In this document: positions 34,935 through 43,800 of the stretch, in pieces
Position numbering within the stretch: position 1 is the first letter of the stretch
How the letters are laid out: every line of letters begins with the position of its first letter
Translations under genes and position numbers: made by a program
Assembly (NCBI RefSeq): GCF_014925385.1
Contig: NZ_JACSDK010000014.1
Coordinates: 1 to 64,000, forward strand
Direction of reading: 5' to 3'
DNA from: Pelagibius marinus
GTDB taxonomy: Bacteria; Pseudomonadota; Alphaproteobacteria; Kiloniellales; Kiloniellaceae
DNA length: 64,000 bases
The notes under the pieces: generated by a model
What the model was told of the DNA's origin: nothing
The model's database searches: none
The model's input: only the letters and a program-made list of their open reading frames with translations

Positions 34935-35984
34935 ATGGCTGGATATTTCAAAGACACGGTCAAGTTGATCTGGGAGCATGGAGGAGATGTAAAGAGAGCC
35001 TCCGGGAAGGGCTATCTGGCGCAAATGCTGCAGATCTTGCTCTACAGGCTAAAGGGGTATGGCGCCAAGGATTATTATGTCTTCTTCCTGTACAGAGGCC
35101 TTTCCAAACCAATTATCAATTCCGTCAAGTATGCAACCTGGGTCCGCCGGCTGAACAAGAAGCATCCCGGCGTGTTTCCTTTTGATAAGTGGGTCTTCGG
35201 CAATCTCTGTGAAAACTTCAATCTGCCGAGCCCGAAATGCTACGGGGTCTTTCACCCGGTCTGGGGAGTTCAGGGCAACGGACGCAGCCTGAGATCAGAG
35301 GCCGAGCTGCACGCATTCCTCGCCGAAAAGGGCGGAAGCCTGGTTTTCAAGCCCGCTGCGGGTGCGCACGGCGCGGACGTCGTACTCATCGACAGCTATG
35401 ACCAGGAGCGAAAATGGGTCCATCGCGCCAGTGGTGAAGCAGCCAGCCTCCATGATTTCTTCGAGTGGCTCTGCGCGAGGGATATCAGGTGGCTGATTCA
35501 GGACCGCATCGTCCAACACCCGGACCTGGCGCGCCTCAATGGGAGCTCGGTGAATTGCCTGCGCATTATTACCTACCTGGATGATGAGGGCGTGGCCAAG
35601 GTCGTCAGTGCGCTTCTCAAGGTCGGCCGGGCCAACAGCGAAATCGACAATGCGACTGGCGGCGGCATGATTGCCGCCGTCGACCTGGAAACAGGGCGGA
35701 CGGGCACTTTCGTCGAAATCTTCAATGAGCATCGCTTTACCCATCATCCGGACAGTGGCGAGCAGATTGCGGATTTCCCGGTTCCCTATCTGACCGAGGC
35801 CCTGGAGCTGACGAAGACCGTCCACCGGCTCTTGCCCTATCCCCGCCATCTCGGTTGGGACGTTGCCATCTCGCCGGACGGTCCGCTGCTGATTGAACCG
35901 AACAGCTACATGGCCCATCATCTTATCCAGGAAGCGGGAGCCAGGATCTTTGATCCGGACTTCGTCGCAAAGCAGTCCCGATAG
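34935..35984 (+). CDS. Sugar-transfer-associated ATP-grasp protein (module A)
   Basis: 349 residues. The ATP-grasp core shows SLVFKPAAGAHGADVVLI (nucleotide-binding Lys and glycine loop), SSVNCLRIITYL, NATGGGMIAAVDLETG and LGWDVAISPDGPLLIEPNSY (metal-binding Asp, Glu and Asn). These mark the ATP-grasp group often found in capsule and EPS clusters beside glycosyltransferases. It probably couples a carboxylate to an amine or hydroxyl on the polymer. It is followed by a glycosyltransferase and a sulfotransferase on the same strand. The 219-base gap before it carries an AT-rich stretch (34875-34911) and no gene. Confidence 0.8.
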   Translation: MAGYFKDTVKLIWEHGGDVKRASGKGYLAQMLQILLYRLKGYGAKDYYVFFLYRGLSKPIINSVKYATWVRRLNKKHPGVFPFDKWVFGNLCENFNLPSPKCYGVFHPVWGVQGNGRSLRSEAELHAFLAEKGGSLVFKPAAGAHGADVVLIDSYDQERKWVHRASGEAASLHDFFEWLCARDIRWLIQDRIVQHPDLARLNGSSVNCLRIITYLDDEGVAKVVSALLKVGRANSEIDNATGGGMIAAVDLETGRTGTFVEIFNEHRFTHHPDSGEQIADFPVPYLTEALELTKTVHRLLPYPRHLGWDVAISPDGPLLIEPNSYMAHHLIQEAGARIFDPDFVAKQSR

Positions 35985-36080
35985 CGATTGCTGCTCGCCA
36001 CGACAGCCGCATCGGGCTGTTTCGGAACGCGCCAAGCTCGCGGGGGCCAGCCAGATCAATCGACATCGACGGAGGTCGAT

Positions 36081-37433
36081 TTGAAGGTTCTGTTCGTTTG
36101 CTGGTATTTCCCTCCAGCCAATACGATCGCCGCCGTGCGGCTGGGAAAGCTGGCGAAGTACCTGCAAAAGACCGGCAACGAGGTCCGCGTGCTGACCGCC
36201 AGAGATCTGCCGTATGCCGCGACGCTCCCCCTTGAGATTCCCGACGAGCAGGTCGTTCGCAGCGACTGGTGGGACATCAATGCCATTCCCGGGACTATCA
36301 AGCGCAGGTTGATGGCACCGTTTCGGGGGCGGCCGTCGGACGGCTCGGCAGCGAGAGCACCGGACCGGCGCTTGCGGCAGGTAGAGCGGAAGGAGCCGAG
36401 ACCGCCGGAAAAAAGGGAAAGCAAGTACGGCGGGAAGCTCTCCGCCATGTATCAGCGCGCCGTGAACATTCCCGACGGGCAAATCGGTTGGGTGCCATTG
36501 GCGCGCCGCGCCGGCCGCCGGTTACTGGAGAGCTGGAGGCCGGACGTGATCTTTGCGAGTGGTCCGCCATTCTCGGCGCTGCTGGTCGGGCAAGGCCTGA
36601 GCAGAACCACGGGCATCCCGCTGGTCGAGGAGCTGCGGGACCGCTGGTCCGACGATCCCTATTATCCACCCGGCCCTCTGCGGCATCGCTTCGAAAGCTG
36701 GCTGGAAGGCAGGGTGCTGGGACAGGCGAGCGCTTTGACGACTGTATCCGGTCCCTGGGCGGAGGCGTATCGCGCAAAGTACGGCAAGCCGGTCGAGGTG
36801 ATTTACAACGGCTATGATCCGGCGGACGCCCCCGCGGAAGCGCTGGAAGGCTGGCCCGATCCGAAAGTGCTGAGAATCCTGCATACGGGAGGCATCTATC
36901 GGGGCAGAAGGGACCCGAGCCCGCTGTTCCGGGCGATTGCCCGCTCCGACGACCTGCGCGAGAAGGTGCGGGTCGTCTTCTATGGTTTATCCACTCAGTA
37001 TATGCCCGCCATGGCCAGGGAGCACGGTATCGAGGACTGTGTGGAAGTGTACCAAAGGGTCGACCATGACGAAGCGCTGAGGCAGCAATACAGCTCCGAC
37101 ATCTTGCTGTTGCTGCAGCACGACAGCCCATCGGAGCAGGGCAACGTGCCGGGAAAGTTCTTCGAATATCTCGGTGCCCGCCGCCCGATCCTCGTGCTGG
37201 GCTATCGTGAGGGCGTTCCCGGAGCGATCGTGAAAGAGCGCGCGGCAGGTGTGGTCACCACAGACCCGGACGAGATCGCCGCGCAGCTCAGGCGGTGGTC
37301 TGCCGAGAAGGAAGCGCTGGGCAGGCTTCCAAATCTGCCCCCCAGCGTCAGTGCCGGCTTTACACATGAAGAGCAGGCTTTGAAATTGGAGTCCTTCTTG
37401 CGGGAAGTTGTTGTGGGAGGTCAGGCGGGATGA
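36081..37433 (+). CDS. GT4-like glycosyltransferase
   Basis: 450 residues from a TTG start that has GGAGG 5 bases upstream, which decides against the longer frame beginning at 35988. VLFVCWYFPPANTIAAVR is the GT-B N-terminal loop; HTGGIYRGRRDPSPLFRAI opens the donor domain and VPGKFFEYLGARRPILVLG is its nucleotide-sugar site. A basic/proline insertion near residues 75-115 is unusual. It belongs to the group of EPS enzymes that recognise long lipid-linked acceptors; its donor is not evident. It lies 96 bases after the ATP-grasp gene. Confidence 0.85.
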   Translation: MKVLFVCWYFPPANTIAAVRLGKLAKYLQKTGNEVRVLTARDLPYAATLPLEIPDEQVVRSDWWDINAIPGTIKRRLMAPFRGRPSDGSAARAPDRRLRQVERKEPRPPEKRESKYGGKLSAMYQRAVNIPDGQIGWVPLARRAGRRLLESWRPDVIFASGPPFSALLVGQGLSRTTGIPLVEELRDRWSDDPYYPPGPLRHRFESWLEGRVLGQASALTTVSGPWAEAYRAKYGKPVEVIYNGYDPADAPAEALEGWPDPKVLRILHTGGIYRGRRDPSPLFRAIARSDDLREKVRVVFYGLSTQYMPAMAREHGIEDCVEVYQRVDHDEALRQQYSSDILLLLQHDSPSEQGNVPGKFFEYLGARRPILVLGYREGVPGAIVKERAAGVVTTDPDEIAAQLRRWSAEKEALGRLPNLPPSVSAGFTHEEQALKLESFLREVVVGGQAG

Positions 37434-37484
37434 GCGCCACATGATTGCTCTGGATCAGGTGCCGAGCCGTTTGCGGAGCAGCGG

Positions 37485-38453
37485 GTGAGCCCTATGTCGA
37501 TCAAGGAAGCCGTAAAACGTCCCCTGGAGCGTGCGATGACCGGACTCGAGCGGAAGCTGGTCGCGCGGGATCGGGAGCCGTCCTTTCGGCCGATCTTCAT
37601 CGTTGCGCCGGCGCGCTCTGGCTCGACGCTGCTGTACCAGGCAATGACGCGCTATTTCGATCTATGCTACTTCTCCAATGCGATGACACGGTTTCCGGAG
37701 AGCCCGGTTTGCCAGGCGATCCTGCTATCGCCCTTTGGCGGCTGCGACCCGCCGGACACCTTTCTCAGCAACCGGGGGCATGTCGAAGGGGGCAGGGGGC
37801 CGAGCGACGGCACCAAGATCTGGGCCCAGTGGTTTCGCAATGAGCCTCAGCGCATTCCGAACGGGGTTCTGACGCCGCGGCAGAGGCGGGAGGTCCGCAC
37901 TGTGATAAGCCGTTTCCAGGACGCATTCGCGGCCCCATTCATCAACAAGACGCAGAGAAACTGCGGACGCATCCTGGCGCTGGCTGAGATTTTTCCCGAG
38001 GCTGTATTCGTCTGCATGCACCGGGACCCTTTCGAAATGGTCAGATCACGCTGGCAGATCTTCCAGTCCCGCGATGATGAAGACAGGCTGTGGCAGTCGT
38101 ATCGGCCTCACAACGCCCACGAGATCGTCACCGACGATCCCCTCGAGCATTTATGCCAACAGGTTGTGTTTACCGAAGCGGAGATCGAGAGCGACAGGCG
38201 GATGCTGGGGCGGCAGGCGTTCTTTGATGTGCACTATGAGGATTTTTGCCGGCAACCGGCCGCGAACCTCGAGGCCTTCGCCGGCTTCTATAGCGAAGGG
38301 TTCCAGGGACCGGCGCTCAAGCGGCGTCACGGGATCCCGGCGAGCTTTGCGGCGGGCGAAACTAGAAACCTGCCGGCTGGGGAGGCTGAGGCCATAAGGA
38401 GCCATCTCAGGCGGCTTGCGGAAGCACGTCCGGCGGTGGATGTGGATGCCTAG
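37485..38453 (+). CDS. Sulfotransferase (4 of 6, module A)
   Basis: 322 residues. FIVAPARSGSTLLYQAMTRY is the PAPS loop (Ser replacing the second Thr), FINKTQRNCGRILALAEIF and VFVCMHRDPFEMVRSRWQIF give the acceptor and 3'-phosphate regions, and VHYEDFCRQPAANLEAF follows. This is a Sulfotransfer_3-like protein, more divergent from the others. GTG at 37485 and ATG at 37494 are both possible starts. It follows the glycosyltransferase by 51 bases and converges on the GNAT-like gene. Confidence 0.85.
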   Translation: MSPMSIKEAVKRPLERAMTGLERKLVARDREPSFRPIFIVAPARSGSTLLYQAMTRYFDLCYFSNAMTRFPESPVCQAILLSPFGGCDPPDTFLSNRGHVEGGRGPSDGTKIWAQWFRNEPQRIPNGVLTPRQRREVRTVISRFQDAFAAPFINKTQRNCGRILALAEIFPEAVFVCMHRDPFEMVRSRWQIFQSRDDEDRLWQSYRPHNAHEIVTDDPLEHLCQQVVFTEAEIESDRRMLGRQAFFDVHYEDFCRQPAANLEAFAGFYSEGFQGPALKRRHGIPASFAAGETRNLPAGEAEAIRSHLRRLAEARPAVDVDA

Positions 38454-38466
38454 ACGGAGCGGGAAT

Positions 38467-39678
38467 TCAATTTCCGGCATGCTGCGGGCTGTGCCCCTGC
38501 TTCAGGTCTTTGAGCTTACTGCGGAGCGGCCGTGACATCTCTCCGAACCAGTCCTTCCACTCGAAAAGCCGATGCTCCGCGAGGCCGCGCCATCCGCCGG
38601 GAGTCCGCAGGTTGAAGGCAATGATTCCGCAGCGCGTACGCTCTTCCGACGCCCAGATCTTCTTGAAGCTTTCCCGGTCCCGGCCGAAGTCGAACTCGTC
38701 CACCGGGCGGTCCTCGTTCAGCAGATGCTGAACCATGCGCAGCTTACCGATGGCTCCCACCGAAACCTTTGCAAACGCGGGATCGTAGGCGGTCCGGTAG
38801 AAGAGTGCCCGCTGACCGGCGAGAAATACCAGTTGGGTCGCGGCCGGTCGACCGTCCAGGTAGACGATTCCAAGGCGCAGGGTGCCGGCCTGCGCGGCAG
38901 CCCGGATACACGCGGGCAGGAAGCCCGGATGGTAATCCGGCTCCTTCCAGCTCGCTTCCAGCACGGCATTATAGTCTTTTAGGGCCTGGTCGAGCCCGGC
39001 TTCGGAGGTGAAGAGGTCCCACTTGAAGCTGTTTCTCTGCCTGAGCTTGCGTTCCTTGCGCTCGTAATTCTTGATCTGCTTGCGTGCCGATGCAGGCCGC
39101 TTGGTCAGGTAGGCGTCGTAATCCTGTCCTCGCGTCGGTTCGAAAATACCGAGAAAATGTGGGTAGCCGCGGACCGCAAAACCGGCGCGGCGGAGCGCAG
39201 CCATCAGGACGTCATAGCTGTGCGCTTCGGCGTCCATCGCTGCGAACTCAATGACTTCCCATTGCGGACGCTCGCCGCGCAAGTGTGCGGCCAGGCTATC
39301 AAAAATTCCTTCGTAGCCCGGATCTTCGTCGCGCACGAGCGGCGCGAAAAGATAGGTCTGGTACCCCGTCAGCCCGGAGAGGGTTCGCTTTCCGAGGTGC
39401 CGGTTGCGGAGCAACGAACCACGGCGCGCGGCCGGCGTCTGGGCCACGAACAGCCCGCGGGCCTGCACCTCAGAGTGCGTGGATTCAACGCCATAGAGCC
39501 GAAGTGTCGCTCCTTCCTGCAGAGCGGTGCGCGCAAATGCAAGAAACCAAGCCCTGCTGAAAGAAAAATTGATCTTGGCCATATCATCCAGGAGGTGAGC
39601 ATAGCAGCCGGGCAGTTCCTCGAAGCTACGGTAGGTCCGCACACGGAATGGCGCCTGTTGCCCGCCTGTACCCTGCAT
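38467..39678 (-). CDS. GNAT/FemAB-fold acyltransferase-like protein (CelD/BcsL type, module A)
   Basis: About 403 residues with the tandem acyl-transfer fold of the CelD/FemAB group. YLTKRPASARKQIKNYERK is the basic helix typical of that group, and YLDGRPAATQLVFLAGQRALFYRTAYDPAFA the second-domain core. FDFGRDRESFKKIWA also fits. These proteins transfer acyl or aminoacyl groups and are regular members of XrtA loci. ATG at 39678 is used; a TTG two codons upstream (39684) has GGGAGG at better spacing and may be the true start. No signal peptide. Converges on the sulfotransferase at 14 bases. Confidence 0.78.
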   Translation of the reverse strand: MQGTGGQQAPFRVRTYRSFEELPGCYAHLLDDMAKINFSFSRAWFLAFARTALQEGATLRLYGVESTHSEVQARGLFVAQTPAARRGSLLRNRHLGKRTLSGLTGYQTYLFAPLVRDEDPGYEGIFDSLAAHLRGERPQWEVIEFAAMDAEAHSYDVLMAALRRAGFAVRGYPHFLGIFEPTRGQDYDAYLTKRPASARKQIKNYERKERKLRQRNSFKWDLFTSEAGLDQALKDYNAVLEASWKEPDYHPGFLPACIRAAAQAGTLRLGIVYLDGRPAATQLVFLAGQRALFYRTAYDPAFAKVSVGAIGKLRMVQHLLNEDRPVDEFDFGRDRESFKKIWASEERTRCGIIAFNLRTPGGWRGLAEHRLFEWKDWFGEMSRPLRSKLKDLKQGHSPQHAGN

Positions 39679-40041
39679 CTTCAATGCGAACCTCCCGGTT
39701 TCGTCATTCGGCACCATGATGCCGGCCCGCAGAACGGAGGACGAGGGCAGCCGCGGAGGGGAGCGCGGCGGGCCTTGTTGCTGCAAAGTCTTTTTGTACT
39801 CAGGTCGGCCAGCAAAATGCCCGGTTGAATGCCGCCCGTCGCCGATCCCGACCTCCTATCGATGTTGGTGCCTTGCATCCGGAAAACGTTCCGAGAGAAA
39901 TTGCAAGGCATGCGGTTGCAAGCTCTCACCTTACTTGTTTTCCTCGTAGCAATCGGCTCAGCTTGGCATGTCCCGATTGTGAATGTCGACCGAAGCCGAG
40001 GTGCTCCAAGGCTACGATAGACGGCAGGGAAGGAGCCTCTT
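39679..40041. other. Divergent intergenic region with one possible 36-residue frame
   Basis: 363 bases between the GNAT-like gene (minus) and the propeller/lyase-like gene (plus). One short plus frame at 39910-40020 would encode a hydrophobic peptide (MRLQALTLLVFLVAIGSAW, then a basic tail); its ribosome site is weak, so I do not call it a gene. TTGCAA occurs at 39901 and again 14 bases further on, flanking a GGCATGC palindrome. No clear terminator or promoter was found. Confidence 0.3.
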
Positions 40042-42741
40042 GTGCCCCGCGCCTCAGGTAGCAGGATGATGAGCTTTGGCCGCTGGGCTTTGCATTCGGC
40101 AAGCATTGCTCTGCCCATTATCATAATTATCGGCACGGCATCGGCGCAGGACGGCGCACCTCTGGCGGGGGGCCTGCCGCCGGCACCAACCTACACTCCC
40201 GGCACGGCAATCACCCCTGAAAGCGAGGCGAAAGGGGCAGTCGCGAAGAGGGCCAAAAGCAAGGCCTGGCGGGGCGAGATCGAGCGGAACGAGGCCGGGC
40301 ACGGCAGGCAAGCGGTGCAGGACGCGGGACCGGTGGCCGCGATGGAATCCCGAGAATCTCTTCTCCTTGACAAGATTTCACCGGTACAGACCGATCTCCC
40401 GGTTTGGCAGAACCTGGTCCCGCTGCTTCCGGGGCCGGGTGACTTCGCGGTCATTCCGGGCAGCGAACTGCGGCCGCGTCTCGTGCGGAAGGATGAATTT
40501 TCCTTCTGCGACGAGCTCAAATGCCACCGCTCCGGTGCGGTGCTGTCTGCCTGGAACGGCGCGGCATTCGACGGAACAAAGGGTGAGCTGCGCCTGCACG
40601 GTGGCGGCCACGCGGACTATGGCGGCAACGAGGTCTATGCCTTCGATTTCTCCAGCTTGACCTGGATGCGAGAAACTGATCCGCAACCGCTCACCGGACC
40701 GATGCTGAGCGACAGCGACGGGGACGGTGTCGCTGATGCCTGCCCGGCGCCCGCCGAGGGGCCGCCGGCGACCCATACCTATCAAGGTTTCGTGTACGTC
40801 CCCAAGATCGATCGCTATTGGCTGTTCGGCACGGTCGAATACTGCGCCTCGGGGACCGGGGGGCAGTCCGCCTGGGAATATGACGCCCACCGCCGAAGCT
40901 GGACGCCGATGCCCGAGCTCGATCGCTATGCCAAGTTCTCCCGCGCAGTGATCGATCCGGCCACCGGCAATGTTATTGTCCATGTCGGCCGGAAGAACGG
41001 CTGGCATGAGATCGATCCCCGGTCGCGGACCCTCGTGCGGTCGTTCAGGCGGGACCCCTTCGGCAGCTACATAGATGGGACGGCCGTCTTCGACCACGTG
41101 AGACGGGTCATCTACGCGGTGGTCGAGGCTCGCACCAGGGATCGCCTCGTCGCCTACCAGTTGCCGGACCCGTCATCCGGCGCCCAGTCCGAGAAGATCA
41201 GCGGGCGTGTCGTGGCTGAGTGGGAGAAGCAGGGCAAGAAGGCCTGGGGCATGGCCCAGCACGCTTCCGGCCTGCTGGTCCTTTGGGACGGCAATACGCG
41301 CATCGTGACGGTCAACCCGCAGACCGGGCAAGCCTGGGAGATGCAGACCGGCGGCGATGCCTACCGCGCCCACAGGGGAGGGGGCAAACCTGGAAGGGTC
41401 TATTCAAAGTGGGCCTATATCCCTGAACTGGATACGTTTTTCGGCATCACAAATGCCGACATGGGTATGGTGCTCTACCGGCTCGGTGGCAACGCAACTC
41501 CGGATCCCGGCCAGCTGACCTCCTCGGCGGCCCATCTGCGCAAGGGCGCCGCCGCGCCGGCCACGGACAGGCGGCCGAAAGAGCCGGCCGCTCGTGCCTT
41601 GCCTGCCCCCGGAGCAGCGGCGATGCCTGCGGCCAGCGGCACGGTCAACGCCAAGCCCACGCCTGTTTCGGAGCCGCACAAAGACGATGGCTGGGCGGTT
41701 CCGCTTGAGATTGAAGCCTCCGCGAGCTGGGAGAGCGTCTGCAGCACGGCCGTGCTCTGTGATCCGCTGGGAAGTGGAGAGGTGCTCTACCGCGGGCGGG
41801 TAGTCGAGGCGGGCCCGCCCCAAAGACGTGGTGGCTGGCGACGGGTCAGCCAGAGATCCAAGCTGCCGGATGCCGAAGTGCCTTCCGCCGATCCCGTGAC
41901 CGGTGGCTTGCGTTTTACCTTCCCCTCCCGATCAGGTTCCGGCGCCGCCGGGAACTTCGCCACCAATTTCAGCCCGGACTATTCCTTCCAGATAGGACCC
42001 GCGGACGCCGGTGCTCCGGCACAGGAAGTCTTTATCCAGTTCCAGGTCCGCTATTCTTGTACCTTCATATGGACGGATTGCGATCCGTCGAGTGCGGGTT
42101 ATCGAAAGCAGCGACGCTGTTTTCTGAGCAAGCGCGGCGAGGGCCGGTGCACTGCATCGAAGATCGCCCTGATCTCGACGGGAGATCAGGAAGGGTTCAC
42201 GGCGGATGCCTGTACCCGGATTCAGATCGCGCTCAATCACGGGACAGATCACAGTCTCCACGGATTTCACCGCTGCCCTCGCGCCCAGGGTTTCGGGCAG
42301 CGTCTGGGCCGTGTCGGCGGACGCCGCCAGGGCGACTCGCAGCCGAACGGACTCTACTACTGCCCGCGCATCCGCAATGACGGCAGTCAAAAGACATGGA
42401 ACAATAGCCCCGATACGTGCTTTCGGCTGATCGACGATCGATGGATAACGATTCAGGTCCGCTTGCGCTTCGGGCCATGGCAGTCGAACCGGGAGAAAGG
42501 CGCGACGAAGCTGAGTCACGTCAGTATCTGGGCCGGTATCGAAGGTCAGGACGCTGGACGCCAGCGGCTGGTAATAGACAACGATTTCTATGCGGTGGAT
42601 CCGAAAGGCAGGGACTTGATCGGGAAGATCTGGCTGATGCCGCATCTATACAACAAGACGCCTAAGGAGGATCATCCGCCCTTTTTCGTATGGTACCGCA
42701 ATCTCGTGGTCGCCGAGACCCTGGTTCCCAATCCAGTGTGA
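40042..42741 (+). CDS. Large secreted protein: kelch-like propeller plus Cys-rich lyase-like domain
   Basis: 899 residues with a GTG start and AAGGAG 6 bases upstream. A signal peptide ends near residue 36 (IIIIIGTASAQ). Residues about 115-490 look like a beta-propeller with repeats such as RLHGGGHADYGGNEVYAFD and YDAHRRSWTPMPELDRYAK. An alanine/proline-rich linker (about 495-550) leads to a C-terminal domain with many cysteines (at least 11) and FIQFQVRYSC, RWITIQVRLRFGPW and FVWYRNLVVAETL, reminiscent of concanavalin-like polysaccharide lyases. It may bind and cleave the exported EPS. The combination is unfamiliar to me, and the catalytic residues are not identified. Confidence 0.7.
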   Translation: MPRASGSRMMSFGRWALHSASIALPIIIIIGTASAQDGAPLAGGLPPAPTYTPGTAITPESEAKGAVAKRAKSKAWRGEIERNEAGHGRQAVQDAGPVAAMESRESLLLDKISPVQTDLPVWQNLVPLLPGPGDFAVIPGSELRPRLVRKDEFSFCDELKCHRSGAVLSAWNGAAFDGTKGELRLHGGGHADYGGNEVYAFDFSSLTWMRETDPQPLTGPMLSDSDGDGVADACPAPAEGPPATHTYQGFVYVPKIDRYWLFGTVEYCASGTGGQSAWEYDAHRRSWTPMPELDRYAKFSRAVIDPATGNVIVHVGRKNGWHEIDPRSRTLVRSFRRDPFGSYIDGTAVFDHVRRVIYAVVEARTRDRLVAYQLPDPSSGAQSEKISGRVVAEWEKQGKKAWGMAQHASGLLVLWDGNTRIVTVNPQTGQAWEMQTGGDAYRAHRGGGKPGRVYSKWAYIPELDTFFGITNADMGMVLYRLGGNATPDPGQLTSSAAHLRKGAAAPATDRRPKEPAARALPAPGAAAMPAASGTVNAKPTPVSEPHKDDGWAVPLEIEASASWESVCSTAVLCDPLGSGEVLYRGRVVEAGPPQRRGGWRRVSQRSKLPDAEVPSADPVTGGLRFTFPSRSGSGAAGNFATNFSPDYSFQIGPADAGAPAQEVFIQFQVRYSCTFIWTDCDPSSAGYRKQRRCFLSKRGEGRCTASKIALISTGDQEGFTADACTRIQIALNHGTDHSLHGFHRCPRAQGFGQRLGRVGGRRQGDSQPNGLYYCPRIRNDGSQKTWNNSPDTCFRLIDDRWITIQVRLRFGPWQSNREKGATKLSHVSIWAGIEGQDAGRQRLVIDNDFYAVDPKGRDLIGKIWLMPHLYNKTPKEDHPPFFVWYRNLVVAETLVPNPV

Positions 42742-42842
42742 AGCCTTGCCATTTTCTCCTCGGTGATCGCTACAATGAGTGGCGGTAGATGCAGCGACAC
42801 TACAGAAAGCAGGATGTAGCTTCTTGAGCCAAGGATAAGGGG

Positions 42843-43799
42843 ATGGCGGAAGAACCGCTGGAAACGAGATCCTCGCACATGGACAGGCCGATTCTTTTTG
42901 TTTTCGGCGCTGCCCGGAGCGGCACGACGATCCTGAACAATCTTCTTTACCGCCATTTCTCCTATGGAATGGGCCCGGAGGGCACCTTCGTTGCGCAGTG
43001 GGCGCGCCGCCTGCCGGCCTACGGAGACCTGCGCGACGATGCCAATCTCGAAAGACTGGCGCGAGACGTCTCGCAATGTCGCATGCTGGAGATCGCGCGC
43101 CACAAGTACCGCCGAAATCCTTTTGATGTCACTCCCGAGCTCATCCTCAGCCGGATGCAAGAGCGCAGCTATGCCGGGGTCGTCTATTCCGTTTTCCAGT
43201 GCATGGCGGAGCTGCAGGGATGTTCACGGGTAGGCAACAAGAACCCGGACTACGGCCGTCACTTTCCGCTGCTGCACCAGCTCTTTCCGATGCAGGCGAA
43301 ATATCTCTCCATCGTGCGCGACGGCCGGGACGTGGCCCTTTCGATCGTCAAGACGCGCTGGGGCCCGAGTTCCTGCTACGCGGCTGCAAAAGCCTGGATG
43401 CGGGCCCTGACGGATCTCGGACGGATGGAGGAGAAGCTAGGCCCGGACCGCCTGCACGTGCTCAAGTATGAGGACCTGCTCCGGCAACCCTGGGAGACCC
43501 TTGAAGGGATGCGCCAATTCCTCCGTATCCCCCCGGCGGAGGCACAGGTAGCTGCGGCTGCCGCAGAAATCGCCGACGGCAAGAAATCGGCCAACTTCGA
43601 CAAGTGGCGGCGCCAGATGTCCGCCGACGATCTACGTGTCTTCGAAGGGCTGGCCGGCGACCGGCTGCAGAGATACGGCTATGAACTCTCGGGAAATGGA
43701 GGGAGCGTTCGCTGGCGGGACTATCTGCGGTATGAGTCCAGGGAGTACATGCGACTGGCGATGGTGAACGCGAGGCACAGCGTATCGAGGTTGAGCTGA
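42843..43799 (+). CDS. Sulfotransferase (5 of 6, module B)
   Basis: 318 residues. FVFGAARSGTTILNNLLYRH is the PAPS loop and YLSIVRDGRDVALSIVKTRW the 3'-phosphate motif; GNKNPDYGRHFPLL and KYEDLLRQPWETLEGMRQF follow the pattern of the proteins encoded at 23845 and 25652. It has AAGGGG directly before its ATG. The deacetylase gene starts one base after its stop, so sulfation and deacetylation are probably co-expressed. Confidence 0.88.
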   Translation: MAEEPLETRSSHMDRPILFVFGAARSGTTILNNLLYRHFSYGMGPEGTFVAQWARRLPAYGDLRDDANLERLARDVSQCRMLEIARHKYRRNPFDVTPELILSRMQERSYAGVVYSVFQCMAELQGCSRVGNKNPDYGRHFPLLHQLFPMQAKYLSIVRDGRDVALSIVKTRWGPSSCYAAAKAWMRALTDLGRMEEKLGPDRLHVLKYEDLLRQPWETLEGMRQFLRIPPAEAQVAAAAAEIADGKKSANFDKWRRQMSADDLRVFEGLAGDRLQRYGYELSGNGGSVRWRDYLRYESREYMRLAMVNARHSVSRLS

Positions 43800-43800
43800 T

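Noticed and set aside
35295-36482. Minus-strand open frame of 395 codons
   Set aside because: Antisense to the ATP-grasp and glycosyltransferase genes, which have intact motifs.
39910-40020. 36-residue hydrophobic frame as a gene
   Set aside because: Weak ribosome site and no supporting context; noted only in the intergenic entry.
40117-40126. ATTATCATAA element as a promoter
   Set aside because: It lies inside the signal-peptide codons of the propeller/lyase-like gene and is explained by an isoleucine run.
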